Shown in pieces: positions 1-11,939 of a stretch of 64,000 nt of DNA. The DNA is from Nocardioides coralli (lineage in GTDB: Bacteria > Actinomycetota > Actinomycetes > Propionibacteriales > Nocardioidaceae): the NCBI RefSeq assembly GCF_019880385.1, contig NZ_CP082273.1, positions 1,736,001 to 1,800,000 on the forward strand, read 5' to 3'. Each line of letters opens with the position of its first letter. Within the stretch, counting starts at the first letter, position 1. The position numbers were made by a program, and so were the translations under genes. Under the pieces are notes generated by a model. It was given only the letters and a program-made list of their open reading frames with translations, did not search any database and was not told where the DNA came from.

Positions 1-2
1 TC

Positions 3-374
3 GGGCTCCCCGTGCTCGCGGCATGCGGAGGGGGGGACGCCGACACCGGGGCCGAGTCGCCGCCGCCGGACGACGCAGGCGGGGCCGCGGGCGGCTTGGC
101 ATCGACCGCCGACGTACCGGTCGGCGGTGGCCTGATCCTCGAGGACGAGAGGGTCGTGGTGACGCAGCCGAGCGAGGGCGACTTCAAGGCCTTCACTGCC
201 GTGTGCACCCATCAGGGCTGTCTGGTGGGACGGGTCGAGGGCGAGCAGATCCAGTGCCCCTGCCACGGGAGCGCGTTCTCGATCGCCGACGGGTCGGTGA
301 TCTCGGGCCCCGCGACCTCGCCCCTGGACGAGGTGGCCATCTCCGTCGACGGCGAGGAGATCTCGCGCAGCTGA
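3..374 (+). CDS. Rieske [2Fe-2S] lipoprotein, 5'-truncated by window edge
   Basis: The reading frame is open to the left edge, so the true start lies outside the window. The first visible residues end in a lipobox (LAAC, Cys at about codon 8 of the window), followed by a Gly/Ala/Pro-rich linker; this predicts a lipid-anchored extracytoplasmic protein. The C-terminal part has both Rieske cluster motifs, CTHQGC and CPCHGS, which supply two Cys and two His for a [2Fe-2S] centre. Small stand-alone Rieske lipoproteins are common in actinobacteria and are assumed to carry electrons, but the partner is not visible here. It converges with the fasciclin gene on a shared hairpin. The family call is firm; the substrate or partner is unknown. 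Confidence 0.88.
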   Translation, partial: GLPVLAACGGGDADTGAESPPPDDAGGAAGGLASTADVPVGGGLILEDERVVVTQPSEGDFKAFTAVCTHQGCLVGRVEGEQIQCPCHGSAFSIADGSVISGPATSPLDEVAISVDGEEISRS

Positions 375-385
375 CCCGGAGCGTG

Positions 386-426
386 CGTCCGGGCGGGTCC
401 CCGTCCGACGAGGCCCCGCCCGGACG
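386..426. terminator. Bidirectional hairpin terminator between convergent genes
   Basis: A perfect 12-bp inverted repeat, CGTCCGGGCGGG at 386-397 and CCCGCCCGGACG at 415-426, with a 17-nt loop. It lies just after the stop of the Rieske gene and just before the stop of the oppositely oriented fasciclin gene. There is no T tract, as is usual for GC-rich actinobacterial terminators. The symmetry would serve both strands. Confidence 0.7.
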
Positions 427-432
427 AGGTTC

Positions 433-1068
433 TCAGAGGTTCGCCGGCCGCAGCACGTCGCGGATGCCGTGGGCGATCTGCGGGTTGCCCTTGTTGATGT
501 CACTCAGCTTCCGGAGCACGATCGGGTTGCGCGCGTCGGGGTCGCGGTCCTTCAGCCGGACCACCTTGCCGTTGGGGCTGACGTTCACGCGGATCTTCTT
601 GCCCAAGGCCGTCTCGAGGCGGGCACCGTCGGCCTTGCGGGCGGTCCGGTAGTCGATCGCCGGACCGGGGACGACGTGGTAGAGCAGGACGCCCTCGACG
701 GTGTCGATGCCCAGCGACGCCACCACGTCGAACGTCTCCTGCTCGGTGGCCGGCTTGTCGCCGGTCAGGTCGTCGACGAGACGGCGGAAGGCGCGATCGG
801 TCGGGATGAAGGCCGTGAGGTCCACGTCGCCGTCGGCCAGCACGCCCACTGTGCTGTCCGGCTTCGCGTCGAGCACCGCGTTGACGGCCGCGTCGACGAT
901 GTCGAAGTCCATCCAGTTGCGGTCGAACTCGTTGCCATCGGCGGCGAGCACCTGGGCGAGGCTGGTGTTGCCGCGGGAGTCCCCGGCGTGCGCGGCAGAC
1001 CCCGTGAGCGGGGCGGCGAGGGCCACGGCGAGGCCGGCGACGACGGTGGCGGTGGTGCGCTTGTGCAT
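433..1068 (-). CDS. Secreted fasciclin (FAS1) domain protein
   Basis: Predicted 211 aa. The start is the ATG at 1066-1068 (MHKRTT), because an AGGAGA ribosome-binding site lies about 5 nt upstream; a longer in-frame extension to 1125 has no such site. Residues 1-28 form a Sec signal peptide (positively charged N-terminus, Ala/Leu-rich core, AHA-type cleavage site). The rest is one FAS1 domain with the typical FIPTDRAFRRL and LLYHVVPG segments. FAS1 proteins are usually secreted or surface adhesion and matrix proteins (for example MPT70/83 in mycobacteria). No sortase motif or C-terminal anchor is visible, so it is probably released or loosely bound. Confidence 0.85.
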   Translation of the reverse strand: MHKRTTATVVAGLAVALAAPLTGSAAHAGDSRGNTSLAQVLAADGNEFDRNWMDFDIVDAAVNAVLDAKPDSTVGVLADGDVDLTAFIPTDRAFRRLVDDLTGDKPATEQETFDVVASLGIDTVEGVLLYHVVPGPAIDYRTARKADGARLETALGKKIRVNVSPNGKVVRLKDRDPDARNPIVLRKLSDINKGNPQIAHGIRDVLRPANL

Positions 1069-1201
1069 CGTGTCTCCTGGTATCAGCAGGGAGGGGCCTG
1101 TTCCCCTCAACACCACCTTCGACACAGTGTCGAGTTCGGATGGGTGGTCCAGACCGGCTCCCCGCCGCCGAGGCGTGGCAGGGAGGGTCGGTGGGCACCC
1201 G

Positions 1202-1207
1202 TAGGGT
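1202..1207 (+). promoter_or_regulatory. Leaderless -10 box of uvrC (TAGGGT)
   Basis: TAGGGT fits the actinobacterial -10 consensus TANNNT and lies 6 nt before the uvrC GTG, so transcription should start at the start codon. There is no Shine-Dalgarno sequence before the GTG, consistent with a leaderless mRNA. Confidence 0.55.
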
Positions 1208-1213
1208 TGCCGC

Positions 1214-3196
1214 GTGGCCAGCCCCGCGTCCTACCGACCCGCTCCCGGGTCGATCCCCACACGGCCGGGGGTCTACCGGTTCCGCGACGCGCGAGGCCGG
1301 GTCATCTACGTCGGCAAGGCCAAAAACCTCCGGGCCCGGCTCTCGTCGTACTTCCAGGACGTGGGCAACCTCCACCCCCGTACCGCGTCGATGGTCACCT
1401 CCGGGGCGTCGGTGGAGTGGACCGTGGTGGCGACCGAGGTCGAGGCGCTGCAGCTCGAGTACTCCTGGATCAAGGAGTTCGACCCGCGGTTCAACGTCAA
1501 GTACCGCGACGACAAGTCCTATCCGTGGCTCGCCGTCACGGTCGGTGAGGAGTTCCCGCGGGTGATGGTCGGGCGTGGCGCCAAGAAGCGGGGCACGCGC
1601 TACTTCGGTCCCTACTCCCATGCCTGGGCGATCCGGGAGACCGTCGACCTGCTGCTGCGTGTCTTCCCCATGCGTTCCTGCTCGGCCGGCGTCTTCAAGC
1701 GCCACTCCCAGATGGGGCGCCCCTGCCTGCTGGGCTACATCGGCAAGTGCTCCGCACCCTGTGTGGGTCAGGTCAGCGCCGAGGAGCACCGCGAGATCGT
1801 CGACGACTTCTGCGAGTTCATGGCCGGTCGCACCGCCGGCTTCGTGAAGCGGATCCAGCAGGAGATGTACGCCGCCTCCACGGCCGAGGAGTTCGAGCGG
1901 GCCGCGCGGCTGCGCGACGACCTCGGAGCGCTGGAGAAGGCCTTGGAGAAGCAGGCGGTCGTGCTCGGCGACGGCACCGACGCCGACGTCATCGCGCTGG
2001 CCGAGGACCCGCTCGAGGTGGCGGTCCAGATCTTCTACGTGCGCGGCGGCCGGATCCGGGGGCAGCGCGGCTGGGTGGCCGACCGGGTCGACGAGGGCCA
2101 GACCCCTGAGCTCGTCCAGGACTTCGTGCTCCAGCTCTACGGCGGGGCGGGCGAGGAGGCAGCCGACACCATCCCGCGCGAGGTGCTGGTCCCGGCACTC
2201 CCGCCCGACGCCGCGACCCTCGAGGAGCTGCTCAGCGAGCTGCGGGGGAGCCGGGTCCGGATCCGGGTCCCGCAGCGAGGCGACAAGCGAGCGCTGCAGG
2301 AGACGGTCGCGTCCAACGCCGCCCAGTCGCTGGCGCTCCACAAGACCAAGCGGGCCAGCGACCTGACCACGCGCAGCAAGGCGCTGGAGGAGATCCAGCA
2401 GGCGCTGGGCCTCGACGAGGTCCCGCTGCGCATCGAGTGCTTCGACGTCTCCAACCTGCAGGGAACCGAGATCGTGGCCTCGATGGTCGTCTTCGAGGAC
2501 GGCCTCGCGCGCAAGTCGGAGTACCGCCGTTTCGTGATCCGCGGGGACGCCAACCCGGAGGGCGGGCAGAACGACGTCGCCTCGATGCACGAGGTGATCA
2601 CGCGCCGGTTCCGGCGGCTGCTCGACGAGCAGGGGCGGTCCACCGAGGTGGTGACCGACTCCGGCCCGATGTTGGTCGACCCCGACACCGGGCGTCCCCG
2701 CAAGTTCGCCTACGCCCCGGGGTTGGTCGTGGTCGACGGTGGCGCCCCCCAGGTGGCGGCCGCGCGCGACGCGCTCTCCCGCCTCGGGGTCGTCGACGTG
2801 CCGGTGTGCGGCCTGGCCAAGCGGCTCGAGGAGGTGTGGCTCCCCGACGAGGACGACCCGGTGATCTTCCCGCGCACCTCCGAGGGCCTCTACCTGCTGC
2901 AGCGGATCCGCGACGAGGCCCACCGGTTCGCGATCACGCACCACCGGTCGCGGCGTTCGAAGTCGATGGTGGAGAGCCTGCTCGACGACGTCCCCGGCCT
3001 GGGGGAGGTGCGACGCAAGGCCCTCCTCAAGCACTTCGGGTCGCTGCGCAAGCTGCGGGCGGCGTCGGTGGACGAGATCGCGCTGGTCCCCGGCATCGGC
3101 GCCCGCACCGCCGGTGCGATCAAGGATGCGATCGCGGACTCGGACCGCAAGACTGTCCACGTCAACACCGCCACCGGCGAGGTCGAGGAGTCCTGA
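1214..3196 (+). CDS. uvrC: Excinuclease ABC subunit C
   Basis: UvrC makes both incisions around bulky DNA lesions in nucleotide excision repair together with UvrA/UvrB. The 660-aa product has all family parts: an N-terminal GIY-YIG nuclease (GVYRF and [14 protein letters not shown], residues about 18-45), a central UVR helix pair that contacts UvrB (around 205-240), an RNase H-like endonuclease half ([33 protein letters not shown]) and two C-terminal helix-hairpin-helix elements ([13 protein letters not shown] and [12 protein letters not shown]). The start is GTG 1214, set 6 nt after a -10 box. Its stop overlaps the rapZ start by one base (TGATG), so it heads the uvrC-rapZ-yvcK-whiA cluster, a conserved actinobacterial arrangement. 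Confidence 0.97.
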   Translation: MASPASYRPAPGSIPTRPGVYRFRDARGRVIYVGKAKNLRARLSSYFQDVGNLHPRTASMVTSGASVEWTVVATEVEALQLEYSWIKEFDPRFNVKYRDDKSYPWLAVTVGEEFPRVMVGRGAKKRGTRYFGPYSHAWAIRETVDLLLRVFPMRSCSAGVFKRHSQMGRPCLLGYIGKCSAPCVGQVSAEEHREIVDDFCEFMAGRTAGFVKRIQQEMYAASTAEEFERAARLRDDLGALEKALEKQAVVLGDGTDADVIALAEDPLEVAVQIFYVRGGRIRGQRGWVADRVDEGQTPELVQDFVLQLYGGAGEEAADTIPREVLVPALPPDAATLEELLSELRGSRVRIRVPQRGDKRALQETVASNAAQSLALHKTKRASDLTTRSKALEEIQQALGLDEVPLRIECFDVSNLQGTEIVASMVVFEDGLARKSEYRRFVIRGDANPEGGQNDVASMHEVITRRFRRLLDEQGRSTEVVTDSGPMLVDPDTGRPRKFAYAPGLVVVDGGAPQVAAARDALSRLGVVDVPVCGLAKRLEEVWLPDEDDPVIFPRTSEGLYLLQRIRDEAHRFAITHHRSRRSKSMVESLLDDVPGLGEVRRKALLKHFGSLRKLRAASVDEIALVPGIGARTAGAIKDAIADSDRKTVHVNTATGEVEES

Positions 3197-4065
3197 TGGA
3201 GGAACAGTCCAGCGGCGAGCTGGTCGTCGTCACCGGCATGACCGGCGCCGGGCGCAGCACCGCGGCCAAGGAGCTGGAGGACCTCGGCTTCTACGTCGTC
3301 GACAACCTCCCGCCGTCGCTGCTGCGTGACGTCGTGCGGCTGGTCGACGAGAACCGCGGCGTCCAGCAGTCGATCGCCGTCGTGGTCGACGTCCGCTCGG
3401 GGTCCTTCTTCCAGTCCCTCACCGCCAACCTCGCCCAGGGCGCCACGGGCCGGAGGGCCACGCTGGTCTTCCTCGAGGCCAGCGACGACGTCCTCGTCCG
3501 GCGGCAGGAGGCCGCGCGCCGGCCCCACCCGCTGCAGGGCTCCGGCCGGCTCCTCGACGGGCTGCAGCGCGAGCGCGTCGTCCTCGCCGACATGCGCAGC
3601 AACGCGGACCTCGTCATCGACACCACCAACCTCAACGTGCACCAGCTCACCGACCGGATCGCCGAGGCGTTCGGGACGCCGGAGACCTCCCGCCTCAAGG
3701 TGACGGTGATCAGCTTCGGCTTCAAGTACGGCATCCCCGTCGACGCCGACTTCGTCGCCGACATGCGGTTCCTGCCCAACCCCCACTGGGTCCCCGACCT
3801 GCGGCCGCTCAACGGCACCGACCAGCCCGTGGCCGACTACGTCAAGGGTCAGCCCGGTGCGGCCGAGTTCCTCGACGGCTACCTGCCCGTGCTCGAGGGC
3901 GTCGCCAAGGGCTACCTCGCGGAGGGCAAGCGCTTCATGACGATCGCGATCGGCTGCACCGGCGGCAAGCACCGCAGCGTCGCCATGACGGAGGAGGTCG
4001 CCGCCCGGCTCGCCGCCGTCGGCTACGACGTACGCCCCCACCACCGCGACCTCGGGCGGGAGTGA
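3196..4065 (+). CDS. rapZ: RapZ-family nucleotide-binding protein
   Basis: Predicted 289 aa, the usual RapZ/YvcJ length. It has a Walker A motif at residues 14-22 (GMTGAGRST) and the conserved C-terminal half (FKYGIP, DMRFLPNP, GCTGGKHRSV). In Escherichia coli RapZ is an RNA adaptor that controls GlmS synthesis, and in Bacillus YvcJ binds and hydrolyses GTP/ATP; the actinobacterial role is not settled, so only the family is assigned. The start ATG overlaps the uvrC stop by 1 nt, and yvcK follows after one base, so translation is probably coupled. Confidence 0.93.
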   Translation: MEEQSSGELVVVTGMTGAGRSTAAKELEDLGFYVVDNLPPSLLRDVVRLVDENRGVQQSIAVVVDVRSGSFFQSLTANLAQGATGRRATLVFLEASDDVLVRRQEAARRPHPLQGSGRLLDGLQRERVVLADMRSNADLVIDTTNLNVHQLTDRIAEAFGTPETSRLKVTVISFGFKYGIPVDADFVADMRFLPNPHWVPDLRPLNGTDQPVADYVKGQPGAAEFLDGYLPVLEGVAKGYLAEGKRFMTIAIGCTGGKHRSVAMTEEVAARLAAVGYDVRPHHRDLGRE

Positions 4066-4066
4066 G

Positions 4067-5026
4067 GTGCGTCCCCTCGCCCAGTCGGCGGTTGCCCTCG
4101 GCGGCGGCCACGGGCTGCACGCCTCGCTCAGCGCGCTCCGCAAGCTCCACGACGAGCTGACCCTCGACCAGGTCACCGCCGTGGTGACGGTCGCCGACAA
4201 CGGCGGCTCCTCCGGCCGGCTCCGGGGTGAGTTCGGGGTGCTGCCCCCAGGCGACCTGCGGATGGCGCTGGCAGCCCTGTGCGGTGACGACGAGTGGGGT
4301 CGCACCTGGGCCGACGTGGTCCAGCACCGCTTCGCCGGCGAGGGGGACATGAACGGCCACGTCATCGGGAACCTGCTCATCGTGGGCCTGTGGGAGCGGC
4401 TCGGCGACCACGTGTCCGCCCTCGACTGGGTGGGAAGGTTGCTGGGAGCCCGCGGTCGGGTCCTGCCGATGGCCCTGACACCGCTCGACATCACCGCCCA
4501 GGTGCGTGGCCTGGCCGGTGGCGACGTGCCCACGACGGTGCGCGGCCAGGTCGAGGTGGCGACCACCGAGGGCATCATCTCCAGCGTCGCGCTCGACCCC
4601 GCCGACCCGGTGGCCTGCCCCGAGGCGGTGCAGGCGGTGCTCGACGCCGACTGGGTCGTGCTCGGGCCGGGGTCCTGGTTCACCTCGGTCATCCCGCACC
4701 TGCTGGTGCCGGAGCTCCGCGACGCGCTGGTGTCGACCCGGGCCCGGGTGATGGTCGTGCTCAACCTCGAGGAGCAGCCGGGGGAGACCCAGGGCTACGC
4801 CCCGGAGGACCACCTGGCGGCGCTCATGGAGCACGCGCCGGAGCTGACGGTCCACACGGTGCTGGCCGACACCCGCACCGTGACCGACCACGACGTGCTG
4901 CAGGGCGCGGTGGCGTCGTACGACGCCCGGCTGGTGGTGGCCGACGTCGCCGACCCCGCGGCGGGTGCCCGCCACGACCCCGACCTGCTGGCCAAGGCCT
5001 ACGAGCAGATCCTCACCGGGGAGTGA
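4067..5026 (+). CDS. yvcK: YvcK/CofD-like gluconeogenesis factor
   Basis: Predicted 319 aa, GTG start one base after the rapZ stop. The glycine-rich N-terminus (ALGGGHGL), the [11 protein letters not shown] motif and [14 protein letters not shown] are hallmarks of the YvcK branch of the CofD/2-phospho-lactate transferase fold. Members bind UDP-sugars such as UDP-GlcNAc and are needed for cell-wall homeostasis on gluconeogenic carbon sources (CuvA in mycobacteria, YvcK in Bacillus). True CofD, which makes coenzyme F420, has different context; here the rapZ-yvcK-whiA trio decides the call. Confidence 0.92.
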   Translation: MRPLAQSAVALGGGHGLHASLSALRKLHDELTLDQVTAVVTVADNGGSSGRLRGEFGVLPPGDLRMALAALCGDDEWGRTWADVVQHRFAGEGDMNGHVIGNLLIVGLWERLGDHVSALDWVGRLLGARGRVLPMALTPLDITAQVRGLAGGDVPTTVRGQVEVATTEGIISSVALDPADPVACPEAVQAVLDADWVVLGPGSWFTSVIPHLLVPELRDALVSTRARVMVVLNLEEQPGETQGYAPEDHLAALMEHAPELTVHTVLADTRTVTDHDVLQGAVASYDARLVVADVADPAAGARHDPDLLAKAYEQILTGE

Positions 5027-5076
5027 CTGCGCACGGGTCCCAGCGGATCGTTGACGCGCATGGCAGGATCGGGCGC

Positions 5077-6063
5077 ATGGCGATGACGGCCCAGGTGAAG
5101 GCAGAGCTGTCCAGCACCTCGATTTCGAAGACCTGCTGCCGCAAGGCCGAGGTCGCCTCGACCCTCCGCTTCGCCGGTGGGCTCCACCTCGTCGGCGGCA
5201 AGGTGGTCGTGGAGGCCGAGCTCGACACCGGCTCGGCCGCGCGACGGCTGCGCACCAACATCGCCGAGGTCTACGGCCACCAGTCCGACGTCGTCATGGT
5301 GCAGGGCAACGGCATCCGCAAGGGGAGCCGCTACCTCGTCCGGATCGTCAAGGACGGTGAGGCGCTCGCCCGCCAGACCGGGCTCCTCGACCAGCGTGGC
5401 CGGCCGGTGCGCGGACTCCCGCCGGCCGTCGTCTCCGGGGGGAGCTGTGACGCCGTGGCCGCCTGGCGCGGCGCCTTCCTCGCTCACGGTTCGCTGACCG
5501 AGCCGGGTCGTTCCTCCTCCCTCGAGGTGACCTGTCCGGGGCCCGAGGCCGCCCTGGCCCTCGTGGGCGTGGCTCGCCGGCTCGGCGGGATCCAGGCCAA
5601 GGCACGTGAGGTCCGCGGCGTCGACCGCGTGGTGATCCGCGACGGCGACGCCATCGGCGCGCTGCTGACGCGCCTCGGCGCTCACGAGTCCCTGATGGCC
5701 TGGGAGGAGAGGCGGATGCGTCGCGAGGTCCGGGCGACCGCCAACCGGCTCGCCAACTTCGACGACGCCAACCTGCGCCGTTCCGCCCGCGCCGCGGTCG
5801 CGGCCGGCGCTCGCGTCGATCGAGCCCTGGAGATCCTGGGCGAGGAGATCCCCGACCACCTGCGACAGGCGGGGAGCCTCCGGCTCGAGCACAAGCAGGC
5901 GTCCCTGGAGGAGCTTGGGCAGCTCCACGAGCCCGCGCTCACCAAGGACGCGATCGCCGGCCGGATCCGGCGGCTGCTGGCCATGGCCGACAAGCGCGCC
6001 GAGGAGCTCGGCATCCCCGACACCGAGGCCTCGCTGACCCCGGACATGCTCGCCGAGGGGTGA
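5077..6063 (+). CDS. whiA: Sporulation/cell-division transcription regulator WhiA
   Basis: Predicted 328 aa, the family length. The start is ATG 5077 ([11 protein letters not shown]), which matches Streptomyces WhiA; an upstream in-frame extension is not supported. The N-terminal two-thirds is the degenerate LAGLIDADG homing-endonuclease fold ([34 protein letters not shown]), without the catalytic acidic motif. The C-terminal helix-turn-helix ([23 protein letters not shown], shown here in parts: [13 protein letters not shown]) binds DNA. In Streptomyces WhiA works with WhiB to switch on sporulation septation; it is also conserved in non-sporulating actinobacteria, where it has a division-related role. 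It is the last gene of the uvrC cluster. Confidence 0.95.
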   Translation: MAMTAQVKAELSSTSISKTCCRKAEVASTLRFAGGLHLVGGKVVVEAELDTGSAARRLRTNIAEVYGHQSDVVMVQGNGIRKGSRYLVRIVKDGEALARQTGLLDQRGRPVRGLPPAVVSGGSCDAVAAWRGAFLAHGSLTEPGRSSSLEVTCPGPEAALALVGVARRLGGIQAKAREVRGVDRVVIRDGDAIGALLTRLGAHESLMAWEERRMRREVRATANRLANFDDANLRRSARAAVAAGARVDRALEILGEEIPDHLRQAGSLRLEHKQASLEELGQLHEPALTKDAIAGRIRRLLAMADKRAEELGIPDTEASLTPDMLAEG

Positions 6064-6148
6064 CCCGATCCGGTAGCACGGATTGGATCGTTCCAACGTT
6101 ACTCACCCGTACCTGGGACCGACGCTCGTCCCGGATCCGGGGTGGCGA

Positions 6149-7192
<1,044 letters not shown>

Positions 7193-7193
7193 C

Positions 7194-8393
<1,200 letters not shown>

Positions 8394-8433
8394 CCCACGT
8401 CTCCGCCTCCCTCCCACCCTCCAAGGAGCCCGC

Positions 8434-9222
<789 letters not shown>

Positions 9223-9281
9223 TCCAGCAACACGTACGCCACGCGTGCTCGGGGGAGCGCTCGGACATCTGACCCGTCAGT

Positions 9282-9287
9282 TAGGAT
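9282..9287 (+). promoter_or_regulatory. Candidate -10 box of secG (TAGGAT)
   Basis: TAGGAT followed by 8 nt and then the secG GTG. There is no Shine-Dalgarno sequence, so secG may be transcribed as a leaderless mRNA independently of the glycolytic genes upstream. Confidence 0.45.
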
Positions 9288-9295
9288 TCTCGACC

Positions 9296-9532
9296 GTGAC
9301 CCTGCTCTTCACCATCCTGCTCGTCCTGACGAGCTTGCTCATGATCGCCCTGGTGCTCCTGCACAAGGGCCGCGGCGGCGGCCTGTCCGACATGTTCGGC
9401 GGCGGTGTCTCGAGCTCGCTGGGAGGCTCCTCGGTCGCGGAGCGCAACCTGGACCGCATCACCGTCGGCATCGGCGTGATCTGGTTCGCCTGCATCCTCG
9501 CCCTTGGCCTGCTCAAGGCCTACCAGAGCTGA
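9296..9532 (+). CDS. secG: Preprotein translocase subunit SecG
   Basis: A 78-aa membrane protein with two hydrophobic helices (residues about 2-22 and 55-74) joined by a Gly/Ser-rich cytoplasmic loop (GRGGGLSDMFGGG), the classic SecG layout. It assists the SecYE channel in protein export. The start is GTG 9296 (MTLLFTILL), because a longer in-frame extension runs into tpiA without homology. Its position between tpiA and rbpA matches the conserved pgk-tpi-secG order of actinobacteria. Confidence 0.93.
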   Translation: MTLLFTILLVLTSLLMIALVLLHKGRGGGLSDMFGGGVSSSLGGSSVAERNLDRITVGIGVIWFACILALGLLKAYQS

Positions 9533-9543
9533 GAGGGACCCCC

Positions 9544-9903
9544 GTGGCTCAAGGTGGAAACGCGATTCGCGGCAGCCGGGTCGGCGCCGGACCGATGGGC
9601 GAGGCCGAGCGCGGCGAGGCCGCACCCCGGCAGTCGGTCGCCTACTACTGCTCCCACGACCACCGCTCGGTCGTGACCTTCTCGGTCGAGGCGGCCATCC
9701 CCGACTCGTGGGACTGCCCCAAGTGCGGGCTCCCGGCGAGCGTGGACTCGGAGAACCCGCCCCCGGCGCCGAAGATCGAGCCCTACAAGACGCACCTGGC
9801 CTACGTGAAGGAGCGCCGCTCCGACGCCGAGGCCGCCGACATCCTCGACGAGGCCCTCGAGCTGCTCCGCTCCCGCCGCAAGTCCGGCGACCTGATCTTC
9901 TGA
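9544..9903 (+). CDS. rbpA: RNA polymerase-binding protein RbpA
   Basis: A 119-aa actinobacteria-specific transcription factor that binds RNA polymerase and the principal sigma factor and stabilises the open complex. GTG start with GAGAGGGA upstream. The N-terminal tail is followed by the core domain with YYCSHDH and CPKCG (a zinc-ribbon-like Cys arrangement), then the PYKTHLAYVKERRSDAE linker and a C-terminal sigma-interaction helix (ILDEALELLRSRR). It ends directly before the first 32-nt repeat array. Confidence 0.95.
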   Translation: MAQGGNAIRGSRVGAGPMGEAERGEAAPRQSVAYYCSHDHRSVVTFSVEAAIPDSWDCPKCGLPASVDSENPPPAPKIEPYKTHLAYVKERRSDAEAADILDEALELLRSRRKSGDLIF

Positions 9904-9904
9904 C

Positions 9905-10032
9905 GCCGAGCCGTCATTCCGGCTGGTTCACAACCCGCCGAGCCGTCACTGCGGCTGGTTCGTCACCCGCCGAGCCGTCACTCCTGCTGGTTGACGAAGC
10001 GCCGAGCCGTCACTCCTGCTGCTTCTGGTAGC
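9905..10032. repeat. Array A: four 32-nt tandem repeats
   Basis: Four head-to-tail units begin at exactly 9905, 9937, 9969 and 10001. Each opens with GCCGAGCCGTCA, continues with a CT-rich stretch and GCTGGTTC (unit 4: GCTGCTTC), and ends in about 8 variable bases. The array begins one base after the rbpA stop codon. On the minus strand each unit reads TGACGGCTCGGC first. The same 32-nt family occurs inverted at 11063 and again at 35836. Confidence 0.9.
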
Positions 10033-10084
10033 GCCCTGTGGACGACCGGCCCGCGCATGGACGTAGTCCGGCAACAGTGAGGCC

Positions 10085-11065
10085 ATGTCCCAACGCGTGT
10101 CATGGCTGCCGCCCGACCTGCCGTTCCTCGACGAGCGTTGCCCACTGCCGCTGACCAGACCGTTCACCAGGGCGCAGGCCGAGAAGCTCGGCGTCTCCCG
10201 AGCACGCCTGTCGACATTGCTCCGACGCGGTCTCGTCCGCCAGGTGCTCCGCGGGGTCTACGTGGCCGCCCAGGCTGTCGACTCGATCGAGCTTCGTGCC
10301 GAGGCCCTCGCCGCGGTCGTCCCTCCGTTCGCGGTCGTCACCGACCGCACTGCCGCCTGGCTCCACATGGTCGACGTCCTCCCGGCGTCGGCAGTGCACG
10401 AGATGCCACCCGTGGAGATCTACTCCCGGGCAAGGAGCCGAGTACGCCGGCCGAGCGTCACCAGCGGTGAGCGGCGCATGCGCGACGAGGACGTCATGGT
10501 CATCGGCGGCGTACTCGTGACCACCAAGCTGCGCACCGCTCTGGACCTCGGACGTCGGCTCAACCGTTACCACGCCCTCGCGGCGCTCGACGCGCTCCTT
10601 CGTGCTGGCGTGCGCCACGAGGAGCTGCTCGACGGGGTCCGTCGGTTCCGCGGTGAGCGTGGTGTGGTCCAGCTCCGCACCCTGGCGCCGCTCGCGGACC
10701 GGCGGGCTGAGTCGCCGCCGGAGTCCGTCCTCCGCCTGCACTGGCTGGAGACGCCCGGTCTCCCGCCGCCCGATCCGCAGCTGCCGGTCCACGATGGCGG
10801 CATCGTCCGCTGTCGCATCGACGTCGGCAACGACGACCTGCGGTACGGCGCGGAGTACAACGGCCGGGCGTTCCACGAGGACGTCGAGTCCGACGAGGCA
10901 CGGTTGGGGTGGTTGGACGAGGAGCGGGGGTGGCTGATCGACGTGTTCGTGGACGCCGACATCTTCCCGCGTGGAGACCCCACGCCACGTCTGATGCAGG
11001 GGGCGAGCGATGCCCGGCGGAGGTCTGGACGGTGGGTGCCGCAGGGTCACTACCTGCCGCAGTGA
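10085..11065 (+). CDS. AbiEi-type winged-helix protein with DUF559-like nuclease fold
   Basis: A 326-aa protein of a family abundant in actinobacteria. Residues about 24-65 resemble the AbiEi antitoxin N-terminal helix-turn-helix (FTRAQAEKLGVSRARLSTLL, RGLVRQVLRGVYVA). The C-terminal part resembles the Vsr/DUF559 restriction-endonuclease-like fold, with a candidate PD-(D/E)XK set: Glu in ESVLRLHW, Asp in RIDVG and Glu in AEYNGRAFH. No AbiEii-like toxin lies next to it, so a complete toxin-antitoxin pair is not claimed. The stop TGA is the first three bases of array B, and array A lies upstream in inverse orientation. Function unknown; DNA binding or cleavage is inference. Confidence 0.72.
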   Translation: MSQRVSWLPPDLPFLDERCPLPLTRPFTRAQAEKLGVSRARLSTLLRRGLVRQVLRGVYVAAQAVDSIELRAEALAAVVPPFAVVTDRTAAWLHMVDVLPASAVHEMPPVEIYSRARSRVRRPSVTSGERRMRDEDVMVIGGVLVTTKLRTALDLGRRLNRYHALAALDALLRAGVRHEELLDGVRRFRGERGVVQLRTLAPLADRRAESPPESVLRLHWLETPGLPPPDPQLPVHDGGIVRCRIDVGNDDLRYGAEYNGRAFHEDVESDEARLGWLDEERGWLIDVFVDADIFPRGDPTPRLMQGASDARRRSGRWVPQGHYLPQ

Positions 11066-11202
11066 CGGCTCGGCGCGGATGGAACGAGCTGGAGTGACGG
11101 CTCGGCGCGGACTGAACGAGCTGCAGTGACGGCTCGGCGCGGACTGAACGAGCCGAAGTGACGGCTCGGCGGGTTGTGAACCAGCTGGAGTGACGGCTCG
11201 GC
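11063..11202. repeat. Array B: 32-nt tandem repeats, inverted relative to array A
   Basis: The core TGACGGCTCGGC recurs at exactly 11063, 11095, 11127, 11159 and 11191, a strict 32-nt period. Each full unit continues with a variable block and then TGAAC, SAGC and GGAG-like ends. The first TGA is the stop codon of the AbiEi-like gene, and the last core ends on the TAG stop of the oppositely oriented pgl. Array B therefore fills the whole space between the two stops. Confidence 0.9.
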
Positions 11203-11939
11203 TAGAGGTGGGAGGCTGCGGCGCGGTCGAGGAACCACACCACCTCGCTGCTCCCGTCGGGCATGCCGGTGACGCCCCGGGCCGGGGTCTGGTCGACCGA
11301 TCCGTCGTCTGCCAGGGCCCGGGCGACAGCCTCCGCCTTGCCCTCGCCGCTCGCGACGAACCACACCGCCCGGCTCCGGTTGAGGGCCGGCAGGGTGAGG
11401 CTGATCCGCTCGGGCGGGGGCTTGGGGGAGTCGGGAACCGCCACCACCGACCGGTCCTCCACAGCCAACGCGGCGTGGCCCGGGAACAGCGAGGCGACGT
11501 GCCCGTCGGGGCCGATGCCGAGCATCAGCACCTCGAAGACGCCGGTGCCCGACTCCTCCAGCGCGGCGCCGTACGCCGCTGCGGCGTCTGCCAGGGCCAT
11601 ACCCGAGTCCGCGGCCGGCGCCTCGTGCACCCGGCTGGCGTCGACCGGGACGTGCTCGAGGAAGGCCTGCCGCGCCTGACCGGCGTTCCGGTCGGGGCTG
11701 TCGGCGGCGACGTAGCGCTCGTCGCCCCACCAGACGCCCACGCGCGACCAGTCGACCTGGGCGTCAGGAGCGTGTCGGCCCAGGACCCCGTGGATGCGCT
11801 CGGCGATGCTGCCGCCGGTGAGGACGACGTCGGGCTCGTCGCCGCGCGCCTGGGCCGTCGCGAGGCGCGTCAAGAGCTCGCCGGCGACGGCGGCCGCCAA
11901 CGAGTCGGCGTCCTCGAAGACCTCGACCCGGGTGATCAC
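11202..11939 (-). CDS. pgl: 6-phosphogluconolactonase
   Basis: Hydrolyses 6-phosphogluconolactone in the oxidative pentose phosphate pathway. Predicted 245 aa from GTG 11939, which overlaps the opcA stop by 4 nt (GTGA). Family motifs are VLTGGSIAERIH near the N-terminus, WWGDERYV, and GIGPDGHVASLFPGH in the middle. It is the last gene of the tkt-tal-pgi-zwf-opcA-pgl operon, and its TAG stop abuts repeat array B. Confidence 0.95.
   Translation of the reverse strand: MITRVEVFEDADSLAAAVAGELLTRLATAQARGDEPDVVLTGGSIAERIHGVLGRHAPDAQVDWSRVGVWWGDERYVAADSPDRNAGQARQAFLEHVPVDASRVHEAPAADSGMALADAAAAYGAALEESGTGVFEVLMLGIGPDGHVASLFPGHAALAVEDRSVVAVPDSPKPPPERISLTLPALNRSRAVWFVASGEGKAEAVARALADDGSVDQTPARGVTGMPDGSSEVVWFLDRAAASHL

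Noticed and set aside
500..3160. 886-codon open frame antisense to uvrC
   Set aside because: Its composition is the low-complexity Arg/His/Gly-rich pattern of a shadow frame in high-GC DNA, and uvrC on the other strand is unmistakable.
4067..5026. CofD (F420 synthesis) instead of YvcK
   Set aside because: The rapZ-yvcK-whiA context and the motif set point to the YvcK branch.
9905..10032. 32-nt repeat arrays considered as a CRISPR
   Set aside because: The units are directly joined with only about 8 variable bases each, there are no spacer-length unique stretches, and no cas genes are present.
10085..11065. Complete AbiE toxin-antitoxin system
   Set aside because: Only the AbiEi-like helix-turn-helix is visible; no AbiEii nucleotidyltransferase lies next to it, and the C-terminus looks like DUF559 instead.
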